DNA from: JALZKA01 sp963754045
Lineage (GTDB): Bacteria; Actinomycetota; Thermoleophilia; Solirubrobacterales; 70-9
Assembly (NCBI GenBank): GCA_963754045.1
Contig: CAVWEN010000002.1
Coordinates: 1,302,001-1,366,000 of the forward strand
DNA: 64,000 nucleotides
Direction of reading: 5' to 3'
Shown here: in pieces, positions 27,935-37,816 of the stretch
How the letters are laid out: each line of letters opens with the position of its first letter
Position numbering within the stretch: position 1 is the stretch's first letter
Program-made: the position numbers and the translations under genes
The notes under the pieces: model-generated
Seen by the model: the letters and a program-made list of their open reading frames with translations, nothing else
Databases searched by the model: none
What the model was told of the DNA's origin: nothing

Positions 27935-28605
27935 GGCGCCGTGCCACCGCAGTCGCCTTTGCGGTAATGGTGAGCGGGATCGGAGCATGCGCCGAGGATC
28001 TGGGGACGCTCTCGGGGGCGACGCTTACGGTGTACGTAAGCGTTCCGCTGAGCGGCCCGGCACGCGAGGAGGGACAGGCGATCGCGGATGCTGCGCAAAA
28101 GGCCCTTGATGCAGCTGGCGGTAAGGCGGGAAGCGTGGAGCTACGGACCGAGACCCTTGACGTCGCGGGCCGCAACGAGTCGCGCTTCGACCCGGTCACA
28201 GCGGCGGCCAACGCGCGAACCGCCGCCGAGGACTCGACCGCCATCGCCTATATCGGGGAGCTCGACTCCGGTGCTACGCGCACGTCGCTCCCAATCACCA
28301 ACGCGGCGGGCATCCTCCAGGTCGCGGCTGGGAGCGGGGCCAGCGACCTGGTGACCGAGGAGACGTTCAGCGACGACGTGCCGCTGGACGCTCAGCCCAC
28401 GGGCACACGGACCTATGTTCAGCTCGCTCCGACCTACGATCCCGGCGAAAAGCCGGCCGCGATCGATCCCACCGCACTGGGCGCGCAGGCGATGGAACTC
28501 ATCCTCGAGGCGATCGAGGGCGCGGAGGACCCGACCGACCGTGAATTTGTCGTCGACGCGGCGTTCTCTGACCCTACCGTGAGCCCGACGGGCGAGCTTC
28601 GCTAG
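27931..28605 (+). CDS. Shortened periplasmic-binding-protein-like lipoprotein
   Basis: 224-residue exported protein. A signal peptide ends in a lipobox-like SGIGAC, followed by a type 1 periplasmic-binding fold (VYVSVPLSGPAREEGQAIADAAQKALDAAGGKAGSVELR, TAIAYIGELDSGATRTSLPITNAAGILQVAAG) like Leu/Ile/Val-binding proteins. The family is usually 350-400 residues; here the second lobe is reduced to LGAQAMELILEAIEGAEDPTDREFVVDA. The frame is clean, so it is either a natural deletion or a compact variant. It overlaps the phosphofructokinase by four bases. Ligand unknown. Confidence 0.65.
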
Positions 28606-28612
28606 TACCGGC

Positions 28613-29527
28613 CTACCTGCCCAGCAGATCTTGAAGCGCGGCGTCTAGCTCCGTGAAGCGAAATCGAAAGCCCTTGTCCAGGGCGCGCCGGGGCACCACG
28701 CGCAGGCTCGCGACGACGAAGTCCGCCACCTCGGGGCCGCGGAGTGCCGCCACCGCGAACTTCGGTGCCGGCACAAAGGCGGGGCGGCGCAGCGCCTTGC
28801 CCAGCGCCTTCGAGAAGGCCTTGTTCGTAACCGGATTCGGCGCCGCTGCGTTGAACACACCACGCGCGGACTCACTGTCGAGCGCCCAGAGCAGCATGCC
28901 GACCTCGTCGTCCAAGTGGATCCACGGCATGTACTGCTCGCCGCCTGCGAGTGATCCTCCCACGCCCAGCTTGAACGGGGGCAGCAGTTGCTTGAGAAGG
29001 CCCGATTTCGGATCGAGAACCAAGCCGGTGCGCGTGATGGCCAATCGCAGCCCCGCAGATTCCACCTCGCGCGCCGCCGCCTCCCACGCAACCACGACCT
29101 GCGCCAGAAAGTCGCTGCCGGGAGCCCGGTCCTCGTCGAGGATCGCATCGCCCGCCTTCAGTCCGTAGATGCCAACGGCCGCCTGGCTCACGAGCACCCG
29201 CGGTTTGGGCTCGGCGGCGAGCATCGCGTCGACCAGGTTCTTGGTCGCACGTTCGCGGGTATCAAGGATGCGCCGTTTGACCTCGGCGTTCCACCGCTGG
29301 TTGATTTCCTCGCCGATCAGGTTGATCACGCCGTCGACGCCGGCGAGCGCCTCGGTGGGGGGGCGCTCGCTGATGGGTTGCCAGGCGTGCCAGGTGACGG
29401 TCGGGTTCGTCGCGCGAGCACGCTCGGGGTCGCGTGAGAGGCCTACCACCTCATCGCCCCGTGCGAGGAGCGCGTCGCTCACGGCCTTGCCGATCGCTCC
29501 GGTTGCACCAGTGATCAATACCCGCAT
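28613..29527 (-). CDS. TIGR01777 (SDR39U1-type) epimerase-like protein
   Basis: 304-residue extended short-chain dehydrogenase-like protein. The Rossmann motif GATGAIGKAV is at residues 7-16; VINLIGEEINQRWNAEVKRRILDTRERATKNLVDA, SQAAVGIYG and the C-terminal DUF1731-like segment ALRRPAFVPAPKFAVAALRGPEVADFVVASLRVVPRRALDKGFRFRF are typical of this family (YfcH/SDR39U1), whose substrate is unknown. It lies downstream of the malic enzyme on the same strand with a 47-bp gap, possibly co-transcribed, and convergent with the upstream lipoprotein gene. Confidence 0.87.
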   Translation of the reverse strand: MRVLITGATGAIGKAVSDALLARGDEVVGLSRDPERARATNPTVTWHAWQPISERPPTEALAGVDGVINLIGEEINQRWNAEVKRRILDTRERATKNLVDAMLAAEPKPRVLVSQAAVGIYGLKAGDAILDEDRAPGSDFLAQVVVAWEAAAREVESAGLRLAITRTGLVLDPKSGLLKQLLPPFKLGVGGSLAGGEQYMPWIHLDDEVGMLLWALDSESARGVFNAAAPNPVTNKAFSKALGKALRRPAFVPAPKFAVAALRGPEVADFVVASLRVVPRRALDKGFRFRFTELDAALQDLLGR

Positions 29528-29574
29528 TCTCAGATCCTCCCGCCTAGTTCAAAGTTGAGCTGGCCGTACACCCG

Positions 29575-31035
<1,461 letters not shown>

Positions 31036-31118
31036 TGGCGGAGAAATATATGGATGGCTCACTTCCGGACCTGGCCGCGTGAGTAGATCGGGTATACGCT
31101 TCGCCGGAAGGAGTAGGG

Positions 31119-32129
31119 GTGAGCTGGAGACGAATGGCAGCCGTGGCAACGGCCGGCGTGGCCGGGCTGACGGTGGCCGCGGTCACGGCGCAGGGCGCGC
31201 CGCCGCCGAATATGAAGGGGGCCGTGGGCGACGTGTTTTCGTTCGCGACTTCCCAGAGCAACAACAACGGCCCCGCTCTTTCACCGGGCTTTCCTTTCGG
31301 CGATCAGGCGTCCGTCGCCAGGTGTCCCGGCGGAACCAGTCCCACCGGGTTCGGCCTGACCTGGTCGTTCGAAGCGCCGGCGGACCCCGCCACCACTCCG
31401 GCGGCGATTCGGATGCTGGCTCCCCCCACGGTCGCTGACCGCGAGCGTGCGGTCAGTGGCACCGGCACCTCCGACACCGATGCGCAGTTCTCGAGGTTCA
31501 GGACCGAGGCGAGATGCCTGGCCGGAAAGGCGCGCCGGCATTTCCGGCGCTCCAGGGGGTACGGGTCCGTGGCGAGTCAGCAGGTCGACAACAACGGAGC
31601 CACGATCAGCTCCGGGCCGGTTCGCGCCCGATGCACCAAGAGGACACGGGCGGTCGGCTGGTTCAGCAGCTTCGGGCTCGAGGACTACAACCTCGGCACC
31701 GAGTTCGTCATCCAGCTCGCCTCGGCTCACGTTCAGGGCCGCAACGTGACGATCGTGCAGGAGTCGGACGTCGACGCGGAGCGATTCGTCCCCGTCAGCG
31801 GGGCGATCTGCCTGCGCAGTCCGAAGGCACGGGGCCTGAAGATCGCGATCCGCCAGGCCCGCAGCTCAGCCGATACCAGTGGCCAGGCGAACAACGCGGG
31901 CGGCGTCGTACCGCTGCCGCCAGTGACCGCGAAATGCAGGCGGGGCGAGCGGGTGGCGTCGGGCGGTGGGTTCTGGCGATTCGTGAATCCGGTGAACCCC
32001 GCCGTCACGCCCGCTCAGCTCCAGGAGGTCGACCTCGCGCCGCGCAAGGTGACGATCGAGGGCGGATCCGATACTCGCGCCGATCGCTCGATCCTGATCG
32101 CCCAAGCGGTCTGCCTGAAGCGGGTCTAA
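31119..32129 (+). CDS. Secreted three-module cysteine-repeat protein, paralogue A
   Basis: 336-residue exported protein of a family I do not recognise. The signal peptide (RRMAAVATAGVAGLTVAAVTAQG) is followed by three tandem modules of about 95-105 residues. Each has an NNNG/NNAG motif near its start (SQSNNNGPA; QQVDNNGAT; GQANNAGGV), a cysteine about 15-20 residues later (ARCPGG; ARCTKR; AKCRRGE), an aromatic Gly-Trp/Phe core, an SDTDA-type motif (TSDTDAQF; ESDVDAERF; GSDTRADRS) and a closing cysteine (EARCL; GAICL; QAVCLKRV). Six cysteines suggest one disulfide per module. GTG 31119 has AAGGAG five bases upstream. It is divergent from the malic enzyme. Confidence 0.8.
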   Translation: MSWRRMAAVATAGVAGLTVAAVTAQGAPPPNMKGAVGDVFSFATSQSNNNGPALSPGFPFGDQASVARCPGGTSPTGFGLTWSFEAPADPATTPAAIRMLAPPTVADRERAVSGTGTSDTDAQFSRFRTEARCLAGKARRHFRRSRGYGSVASQQVDNNGATISSGPVRARCTKRTRAVGWFSSFGLEDYNLGTEFVIQLASAHVQGRNVTIVQESDVDAERFVPVSGAICLRSPKARGLKIAIRQARSSADTSGQANNAGGVVPLPPVTAKCRRGERVASGGGFWRFVNPVNPAVTPAQLQEVDLAPRKVTIEGGSDTRADRSILIAQAVCLKRV

Positions 32130-32134
32130 TCGCG

Positions 32135-32522
32135 CGGTCGGCGGCGATCTCCTGGCAGACCCGCGCGACTCCGGGCGTATACGCCCGGAGTCGCGCGTCT
32201 TCAGCGGGTACTTGTTGTGCTGCTCGATCTTGCCGCCGCGGTGCATCGCCATCGTGTGGTCGACGTAGTCGAGGACGCGGGCGCCGCGGGTGGAGCCGAT
32301 CGCGCGCATGATCTGCTCCCAGTGCTCGAGGTTGCGGGCATCGATCGTGAACTCCCGCGCCCGCTTGCCCTCGCTGCCTGCGCCCGGCACGAGGTCGACA
32401 CCCTGCAGGGCGCCGCCGGCCTCGGCTATCTGGGCGGTCAGCTTGCCCAGCGGCTCCTTACGTGCATCCAGCTCGACGCGGACGACGACGGGGTACTGGG
32501 CGGAGACCGAGGTGGCGGCCAT
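32135..32522 (-). pseudogene. Truncated duplicate of the malic enzyme 5' end (ACT domain)
   Basis: Reads MAATSVSAQYPVVVRVELDA and continues for about 110 residues, with roughly six differences from the intact malic enzyme (about 95% protein and 90% DNA identity by eye). It also keeps the TATATT promoter-like box eight bases before its ATG. The homology breaks at a perfect palindrome (32162-32197) that shifts the frame, resumes briefly and ends at the stop codon of paralogue A. Translation would continue out of frame to about 31866. It has no catalytic domain but could still express an ACT-domain peptide. Confidence 0.88.
32162..32197. repeat. Perfect 36-bp palindrome inside the malic-enzyme fragment
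   Basis: CGCGCGACTCCGGGCGTA (32162-32179) is followed immediately by its exact reverse complement (32180-32197), with no loop. The intact malic enzyme has only a quasi-palindrome at this place (CGTGCGAC...GTCGTCGCGTG), so the fragment's sequence looks like the product of a strand-switch correction. It sits just downstream of paralogue A and could also act as a hairpin between convergent transcripts. Confidence 0.95.
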
Positions 32523-32579
32523 GGGCCGGGAAATATATGGTTAGCCTTCAAGACAACGAGCTGGGGGAGTGTGGGTGGC

Positions 32580-33560
32580 ATGGGTTTGAGGAAGAGTGGC
32601 AACGCCATGGCGGGGGTCATCGTCGTGCTGGCATGCGTTGGAGCAGGCACGGTTCAGGCGGCCAAAGGACCCAGTGTCAAGCTCGTAGCCAGCCCGCTCG
32701 TCTCGTTCGCCTCGAATCAGACCAATAACAACGGCCCCGCCGTACGCGGTCCTCTCGTCTTCGCGCAGTGCCCGGGCAACAAGGTGCTGGCCGGTGCTGG
32801 CATGCGCTGGGAATACATCAATGCCACATCGCCCAGCAACGCGCCGGCGGCGATCATCGCCCTCGTGCGCAATCCAAACGAATCCGTCGGCGGCATCGGC
32901 GCTTCCGACACAGATGCGGATGCATCGGTCTACAGGGCCGAAGCGACCTGCCTGCCGGGCTCACTTCGCAGCAGGATCAAGTTGCGCGACAAGGAACGAA
33001 CGTTTGCCAGCCCCCAGATCGACAACAACGGGTCTTACATCCAGTCGGGGGTGCACCGGGCAAACTGCAGGAACAAAGAGCGGCTGATTGGCTGGTCCAA
33101 CGCCATCGGCACCAGCGGGCAGGACCCGGGCAGCGACGCGGTCTACGAGATCGACTCGGTACGCATGCGCGCGAAGGCGGTCGAGATGGTTTTCAACTCA
33201 GACGTCGACGCGACGACTGTCACCAACACCCTCACCGCGGTCTGCCTGAGAAAGCCAGGCGCCGTCGGCCTCAAGGTCAGGGTCCGGAGCAAGTCACGCA
33301 CGTTCCACTCCGGCCCTCAGGTCACAAACGGCATGGGCGTCGTCGTCTCGCCGTCGGTAAGGGTCAAGTGCAAGAAGGGCGAAGGCGTCCTCTCCGGTTC
33401 GAGTTATTGGCGCACCGCGAATCCGGACAGCCTGACTCGTGTCTTTCAGCTCCAGGACATCGATCTCGCCCGAAGGTCGGTGCGGGTGCGCGGTGGTTCC
33501 GATACGAATGCCGATACCGCGACCTTGAAGGCGCAGGCCGTCTGCCTGAGCAAGACGTAG
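32580..33560 (+). CDS. Secreted three-module cysteine-repeat protein, paralogue B
   Basis: 326-residue member of the same family as its neighbours. The signal peptide (GVIVVLACVGAGTVQAAKG) precedes three modules with NNNG/NNG motifs (NQTNNNGPA; QIDNNGSY; third degenerate, QVTNGMGVV), cysteines (AQCPGN; ANCRNKE; VKCKKGE), SDTDA-like motifs (ASDTDADAS; NSDVDATTV; GSDTNADTA) and closing cysteines (EATCLPG; TAVCLRK; QAVCLSK). ATG 32580 follows a G-rich site (GGGGGAG). Antisense malic-enzyme sequence makes the frame look longer upstream, but the signal peptide fixes the start. Confidence 0.8.
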   Translation: MGLRKSGNAMAGVIVVLACVGAGTVQAAKGPSVKLVASPLVSFASNQTNNNGPAVRGPLVFAQCPGNKVLAGAGMRWEYINATSPSNAPAAIIALVRNPNESVGGIGASDTDADASVYRAEATCLPGSLRSRIKLRDKERTFASPQIDNNGSYIQSGVHRANCRNKERLIGWSNAIGTSGQDPGSDAVYEIDSVRMRAKAVEMVFNSDVDATTVTNTLTAVCLRKPGAVGLKVRVRSKSRTFHSGPQVTNGMGVVVSPSVRVKCKKGEGVLSGSSYWRTANPDSLTRVFQLQDIDLARRSVRVRGGSDTNADTATLKAQAVCLSKT

Positions 33561-33647
33561 GAGCGGTCTCGCCTATCTGGGTTCGGGACTGGCAGCGGCC
33601 GAGTCCGATCTGTGGTTAGCTTCAAGCCAATGAATTTGGGGGTTCAG

Positions 33648-34646
33648 ATGGGTTCCAGGGTCAGGTTGTTTGGGGTTGCGTTTCTTGCCGGGTTACTAGT
33701 GGCCGGCGCGGCTTACGCGGCGAAGCCGGTGAAGCTGTCGGTTGTCGCGAACGACGGCTACGCCGAGGACACGTCGACGCAGGCAAACAACAACGGGTCC
33801 GCCGTCGTTGTCTCGGGTAGCAAGTCCGATCTCGTCGTGTGCCCTCCCAAGGGTGAGCCGGTCTCGGGTGGAGCCCTCTGGAGCTTCTCAGCGCCAGATG
33901 TTCCGGGCACGACGCCCGCGGCGATCCGTGCGATCAGTGTCTTTCCCGACGCCTTCAGCGAAGGCATATCGCCGGTGTTCGCAAGCGGGAGTTCGGACAC
34001 CCGTGCGGCGACGTCGGAGCTCACGACCGAGGTGATGTGCTTGCACGGGCCCCTTCGCAAGTCGCTCAAACTGCGAACGGTGGAGCGGACATTCGCCAGC
34101 GCCCAGGACGACAACAACGGCGCCGCGATCAGCTCTGGACCCGTCAAGGCGAAGTGCAAGGGGAAGGAGCGAGCGATCGGCTGGTTCAACAGATTCGCCG
34201 TCTTCGACGGCGGCGTTGACCGCGTCCTGCAGCTCGATTCCGTGCGGGTGCGCAGCCGCTCGGTGACCGGAATTCTCGATTCGGACCACGACGCGACCAC
34301 GGCGACCTCGCTGATCACCGCGGTCTGCCTGCGAAACCCGAAGCGCCGCAACGTCGCGGTGCGGATCCGCAAGGCGTCGAAGTTCATCGCGCCAAGCGAC
34401 CAGAGCAACAACGCGGGTGGCGTGCTTCAGGTCCCACCGGTCAAGGCTCGCTGCAAGAAGGGCGAGCGACTCGCCTCCGGCGGTGGCTACTGGAGCTTCA
34501 CCAACCCGACCGTGCCGGGCGAGACCCTCGCACAGCTGCAGTCGATCGATCTCCGGAAAAAGAGCGTCATCGTCGAGGGCGGCTCGGACACCGACGCCGC
34601 TCGCTCGACGCTGACCGCGCAGGCGATCTGCCTGAAGAAGCTGTGA
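33648..34646 (+). CDS. Secreted three-module cysteine-repeat protein, paralogue C
   Basis: 332-residue third paralogue. The signal peptide (RLFGVAFLAGLLVAGAAYA-AKP) is followed by three modules: TQANNNGSA / VVCPPKGE / SSDTRAATS / EVMCLHG; QDDNNGAA / AKCKGKERAIGWF / DSDHDATTA / TAVCLRN; QSNNAGGV / ARCKKGERLASGGGYWSF / GSDTDAARS / QAICLKK. The upstream sequence GTGGTTAGCTTCAAG (from 33612) closely matches that before paralogue B, showing that the promoter region was duplicated with the gene. The modules of C are closer to those of A in their third copy. Function unknown; export and disulfides suggest a surface or extracellular role. Confidence 0.8.
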   Translation: MGSRVRLFGVAFLAGLLVAGAAYAAKPVKLSVVANDGYAEDTSTQANNNGSAVVVSGSKSDLVVCPPKGEPVSGGALWSFSAPDVPGTTPAAIRAISVFPDAFSEGISPVFASGSSDTRAATSELTTEVMCLHGPLRKSLKLRTVERTFASAQDDNNGAAISSGPVKAKCKGKERAIGWFNRFAVFDGGVDRVLQLDSVRVRSRSVTGILDSDHDATTATSLITAVCLRNPKRRNVAVRIRKASKFIAPSDQSNNAGGVLQVPPVKARCKKGERLASGGGYWSFTNPTVPGETLAQLQSIDLRKKSVIVEGGSDTDAARSTLTAQAICLKKL

Positions 34647-34754
34647 CCGCGTAGCGGATCCACTCGCGGCGCCTGAAAGCGCCACGATGACGCACGACGA
34701 CCGCCTGTGTGAAGTCGCCGCGCGCGGAGGCGTTCAGGGGTCGAGTCGCCTGCA

Positions 34755-34760
34755 TAAGAT
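34755..34760 (+). promoter_or_regulatory. Candidate -10 box of a leaderless polA transcript
   Basis: TAAGAT ends six bases before the polA GTG start, with no Shine-Dalgarno between. Confidence 0.4.
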
Positions 34761-34766
34761 CGGTTC

Positions 34767-37379
34767 GTGGCCGTTCCGACCGACGAGCTCTTCCTGATCG
34801 ACGGTAACTCGCTCGCCTACCGGGCGTTCTTCGCCCTGCCCGAGTCGATCGCGACCGCCGACGGGCGCCCTACCAACGCCATCTACGGCTTCGCGTCGAT
34901 GATGACCAAGCTGCTGACCGATCACCGGCCCGCGGCGGTGATCGTCGCCTGGGACCGGGGGATGTCCGGTCGCGACACGGACTACCCGGAGTACAAGGCC
35001 GGGCGCCGTTCGCGCCCGGACCTGCTCAAGGAACAGTGGCCGCACCTGGCTCCGCTCGCGGAGGCATTCGGGTTTCGCAACGTGGACGTGGAGGGCTACG
35101 AGGCCGACGACGTGATCGCGACCCTCACCAGGGTCGCGCGTGAGGCAAAGCGCCCGGTGATGATCGTCTCCGGTGATCGCGACGTATACCAGCTCGTCGG
35201 CGACGGGGTACGCGTGATGACCACCTCGCGCGGCGTGACCGACACCAAGATCTACGATGCCGACGGCGTGCTCGAGCGCTACGGCGTCGCGCCGGAACTC
35301 GTGCCGGACCTGATCGGCCTCAAGGGCGACAAGTCGGACAACATTCCGGGAGTCCCCGGCATCGGCGACAAGACGGCCGCTGAGCTCCTGCAGCGCTTCG
35401 GATCGCTCGAGGAGGTGCTGGGTTCGGTCGACGAGATTTCCGGCGCCAAGCGCAAGGAGAATCTCGCCAAGCACGCCGAGGACGCCAGAATCTCGAAGCG
35501 CCTCGCCACGATGAAGCTCGACGTAGGCGTTCCTGACGATCTCCTCGACGACGGCGCCTCCGGACCCGACCTGAGCCGACTTCGGGACTTCGCCGCGGAG
35601 TTCGAGCTGCGGGCGATCATCCAGCGCCTCGAGGAGGAGTACGAGGGGGTCGTGCCCGGCCGCAGCGTCGACGAGACGATCGAGGTCGAGGCGGTGGAGG
35701 GAACCCTTGGCGACCTCGCCGAGGGGCCGACCTCGCTTGCGATCGCGGGCGGGCGCCTCGGGGCTACTGACGGCCAGAAGCTGATCACGGCGGACGTTGG
35801 CGAGCTCGCGGGGCTCGCCCGGGAGCTCGGGGGGCGCCCGCTGGTCGCCCACGACGCCAAATCATTGGGAGGCGGGGGTCGGCGCGGGCTGTTTGCGGCA
35901 GCTCGCGCCGGCGCGCTGGTGCTCGACCACGACACGATGATCGGCGCCTACCTCGTCGACCCGGCGCGTCGTACGTACGTGATTGAGGAACTGGCGGCCG
36001 ACGCCGGAATCGCGGTGCGTTCCGGAACGGCGGCGCCGTCCGACGACGGGCAGCTGGCGCTGGGTGAGGAGTCCGAGGAGGTCGCGGACCCCTCCGTGGA
36101 GGCGCGGCTTGCCTGGGAACTCGCCGAGCTCCAGCGCGCGCAGCTCGCCGAGTTTGGGCTCGAGCGCGTGATGCGGGAGGTCGAGTTGCCCCTCATCGAG
36201 ATCCTGGTGGCGATGGAGAAGGTGGGACTCGGACTAGATACCGAACGTCTGGCGGCGATCGGCCAGGGCATGGAAAGCCGAATCGCGGAGCTCGAGGCTG
36301 AGATCTACGAGGCGGCGGCCCACGAGTTCACGATCGGTTCGCCCCAGCAGCTGGCCGAGGTGCTGTTCGTGGAGCTCGGCCTAACCCGCAAGCGGCGAGG
36401 CAAGACTGGGTTCTCCACCGATGCTCGGGTGCTCTCCCAGATCCGCGACGAGCACCCGATCGTTCCGGCCGTCGAGCAATGGCGCGAGCTGACCAAGCTC
36501 AAAAACACCTACCTCGACGCGCTCCCCGGCCTGATCGACATCGAGACCGGCCGCATCCACACCACGTTCAACCAGGTCTCGGCCGCGACTGGGCGGCTGT
36601 CGAGCACCAACCCTAACCTCCAGAACATCCCGATCCGTTCGGAAGTGGGGCGCCCCGTCCGCTCCTGCTTCGTTGCAGCCGATGGCAAGCGACTGCTCTC
36701 GTGCGACTACAACCAGGTTGAGCTGCGGGTGCTCGCTCACGTGGCCGGAGAAGACGTCCTGCGTGAGATCTTCGCGTCGGGTGAGGACGTTCATTCGGCG
36801 ACCGCCGCTGGCATCATCGGAGCCGACCCGAACGCGATCACCCCGGCCGAGCGCTCGAAGGCGAAGATGGTCAACTACGGGATTGCCTACGGGTTGACCG
36901 ACTTCGGGCTGGCCGATCGGCTGGGAATCTCGCGCGAGGAGGCTCGCGTCTACATCGAGCGCTATTTCGAGCGGTTCCCGGCCGTGCAGCGCTTCATCGA
37001 CGAAACTATCGCGAAGGCCAAGGACGACGGGTTCGTGACGACCCTCATGGGCCGGCGCCGCCGCATTCCGGAGCTGCGCTCGAACCAGCGCCAGCGGCGG
37101 TCCCTCGGCGAGCGACTGGCTGTGAACACGGTGATCCAGGGCACCGCCGCGGACATCATCAAGCTGGCGATGGTGCGGTGTCATCGTGCGCTCGCCGACG
37201 CCGGGCTGGAGACACTGCTCGTGCTGCAGATCCACGACGAGCTTCTCTTCGAAGGTCCAACGGCCGAGATGGATGCCGCGACGGAGATCGCCGTACGCGA
37301 GATGCGAGATGCATTCGAGCTCAACCCTCCGCTCGAGGTGGACTCCGGCGTCGGCCGCGACTGGCTCGAGGTGAAGTGA
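34767..37379 (+). CDS. polA: DNA polymerase I
   Basis: 870-residue repair and Okazaki-fragment polymerase. Residues 1-290 are the 5'-3' exonuclease (LFLIDGNSLAYRAFFAL, VDVEGYEADDVIATL, GDRDVYQL, LKGDKSDNIPGVPGIGDKTA). A middle domain follows at the 3'-5' exonuclease position, but the DTE metal motif is absent (SLAIAGGRLGATDG), so proofreading is probably lost. The polymerase domain has STNPNLQNIPIRSEVG, SCDYNQVELRVLAHVAGE, the O-helix region RSKAKMVNYGIAYGL and IHDELLFE. The GTG start lacks a Shine-Dalgarno. Confidence 0.95.
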   Translation: MAVPTDELFLIDGNSLAYRAFFALPESIATADGRPTNAIYGFASMMTKLLTDHRPAAVIVAWDRGMSGRDTDYPEYKAGRRSRPDLLKEQWPHLAPLAEAFGFRNVDVEGYEADDVIATLTRVAREAKRPVMIVSGDRDVYQLVGDGVRVMTTSRGVTDTKIYDADGVLERYGVAPELVPDLIGLKGDKSDNIPGVPGIGDKTAAELLQRFGSLEEVLGSVDEISGAKRKENLAKHAEDARISKRLATMKLDVGVPDDLLDDGASGPDLSRLRDFAAEFELRAIIQRLEEEYEGVVPGRSVDETIEVEAVEGTLGDLAEGPTSLAIAGGRLGATDGQKLITADVGELAGLARELGGRPLVAHDAKSLGGGGRRGLFAAARAGALVLDHDTMIGAYLVDPARRTYVIEELAADAGIAVRSGTAAPSDDGQLALGEESEEVADPSVEARLAWELAELQRAQLAEFGLERVMREVELPLIEILVAMEKVGLGLDTERLAAIGQGMESRIAELEAEIYEAAAHEFTIGSPQQLAEVLFVELGLTRKRRGKTGFSTDARVLSQIRDEHPIVPAVEQWRELTKLKNTYLDALPGLIDIETGRIHTTFNQVSAATGRLSSTNPNLQNIPIRSEVGRPVRSCFVAADGKRLLSCDYNQVELRVLAHVAGEDVLREIFASGEDVHSATAAGIIGADPNAITPAERSKAKMVNYGIAYGLTDFGLADRLGISREEARVYIERYFERFPAVQRFIDETIAKAKDDGFVTTLMGRRRRIPELRSNQRQRRSLGERLAVNTVIQGTAADIIKLAMVRCHRALADAGLETLLVLQIHDELLFEGPTAEMDAATEIAVREMRDAFELNPPLEVDSGVGRDWLEVK

Positions 37380-37816
37380 TGGACCGGGGAGTGGCGGTGC
37401 TCTGCATGGCTGCCGTGGGCGGCCTGATCGCGGCCCAGCCGGCAGTGAACGCCGGCCTTGGGCGCTCCACAGGCAGCCTCGCCGCGGCCCTCGTCTCGTT
37501 CGCTGTCGGGACCCTCTTGCTGGCGGGCATCGTGCTTCTCGCCGGCGAGGCGGGCGGGGTGGACGCCGCGTTCAGCGTCCCCTGGTACTACCTGCTCGGG
37601 GGCGTTCTCGGCGCAGCCTACGTCTTTACGGCGCTCGTGGTCGTCAAGTCGATCGGCGTCGGCGGAGTTGCGGCCGCCACTATCACCGGCCAGCTCGTCG
37701 CCTCCGTTGCGCTCGACCGGATTGGCTTCCTAGGCCTCGACGAAATCCCGATCACATGGGACCGCATCGCCGGCATCGGCCTTCTGCTGATCGGAACGTT
37801 CCTGATCGTCCGTTAG
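37379..37816 (+). CDS. DMT-superfamily transporter, DUF606/YdcZ type
   Basis: 145-residue protein with about five transmembrane helices, matching one half-size DUF606 unit: AAVGGLIAAQPAVNAGLGRSTGSLAAALVSFAVGT, then VPWYYLLGGVLGAAYVFTALVVVKSIGVGGVAAATITGQLVASVALDRIG. The family belongs to the drug/metabolite transporter superfamily; substrate unknown. The ATG shares its A with the polA stop (TGATG), so translation may be coupled. It overlaps the convergent oxidoreductase by four bases. Confidence 0.87.
   Translation: MDRGVAVLCMAAVGGLIAAQPAVNAGLGRSTGSLAAALVSFAVGTLLLAGIVLLAGEAGGVDAAFSVPWYYLLGGVLGAAYVFTALVVVKSIGVGGVAAATITGQLVASVALDRIGFLGLDEIPITWDRIAGIGLLLIGTFLIVR

Noticed and set aside
31866..32134. 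C-terminal extension of the malic-enzyme fragment as a real domain
   Set aside because: This part is antisense to paralogue A and follows the frameshift at the palindrome. The peptide has no recognisable fold.
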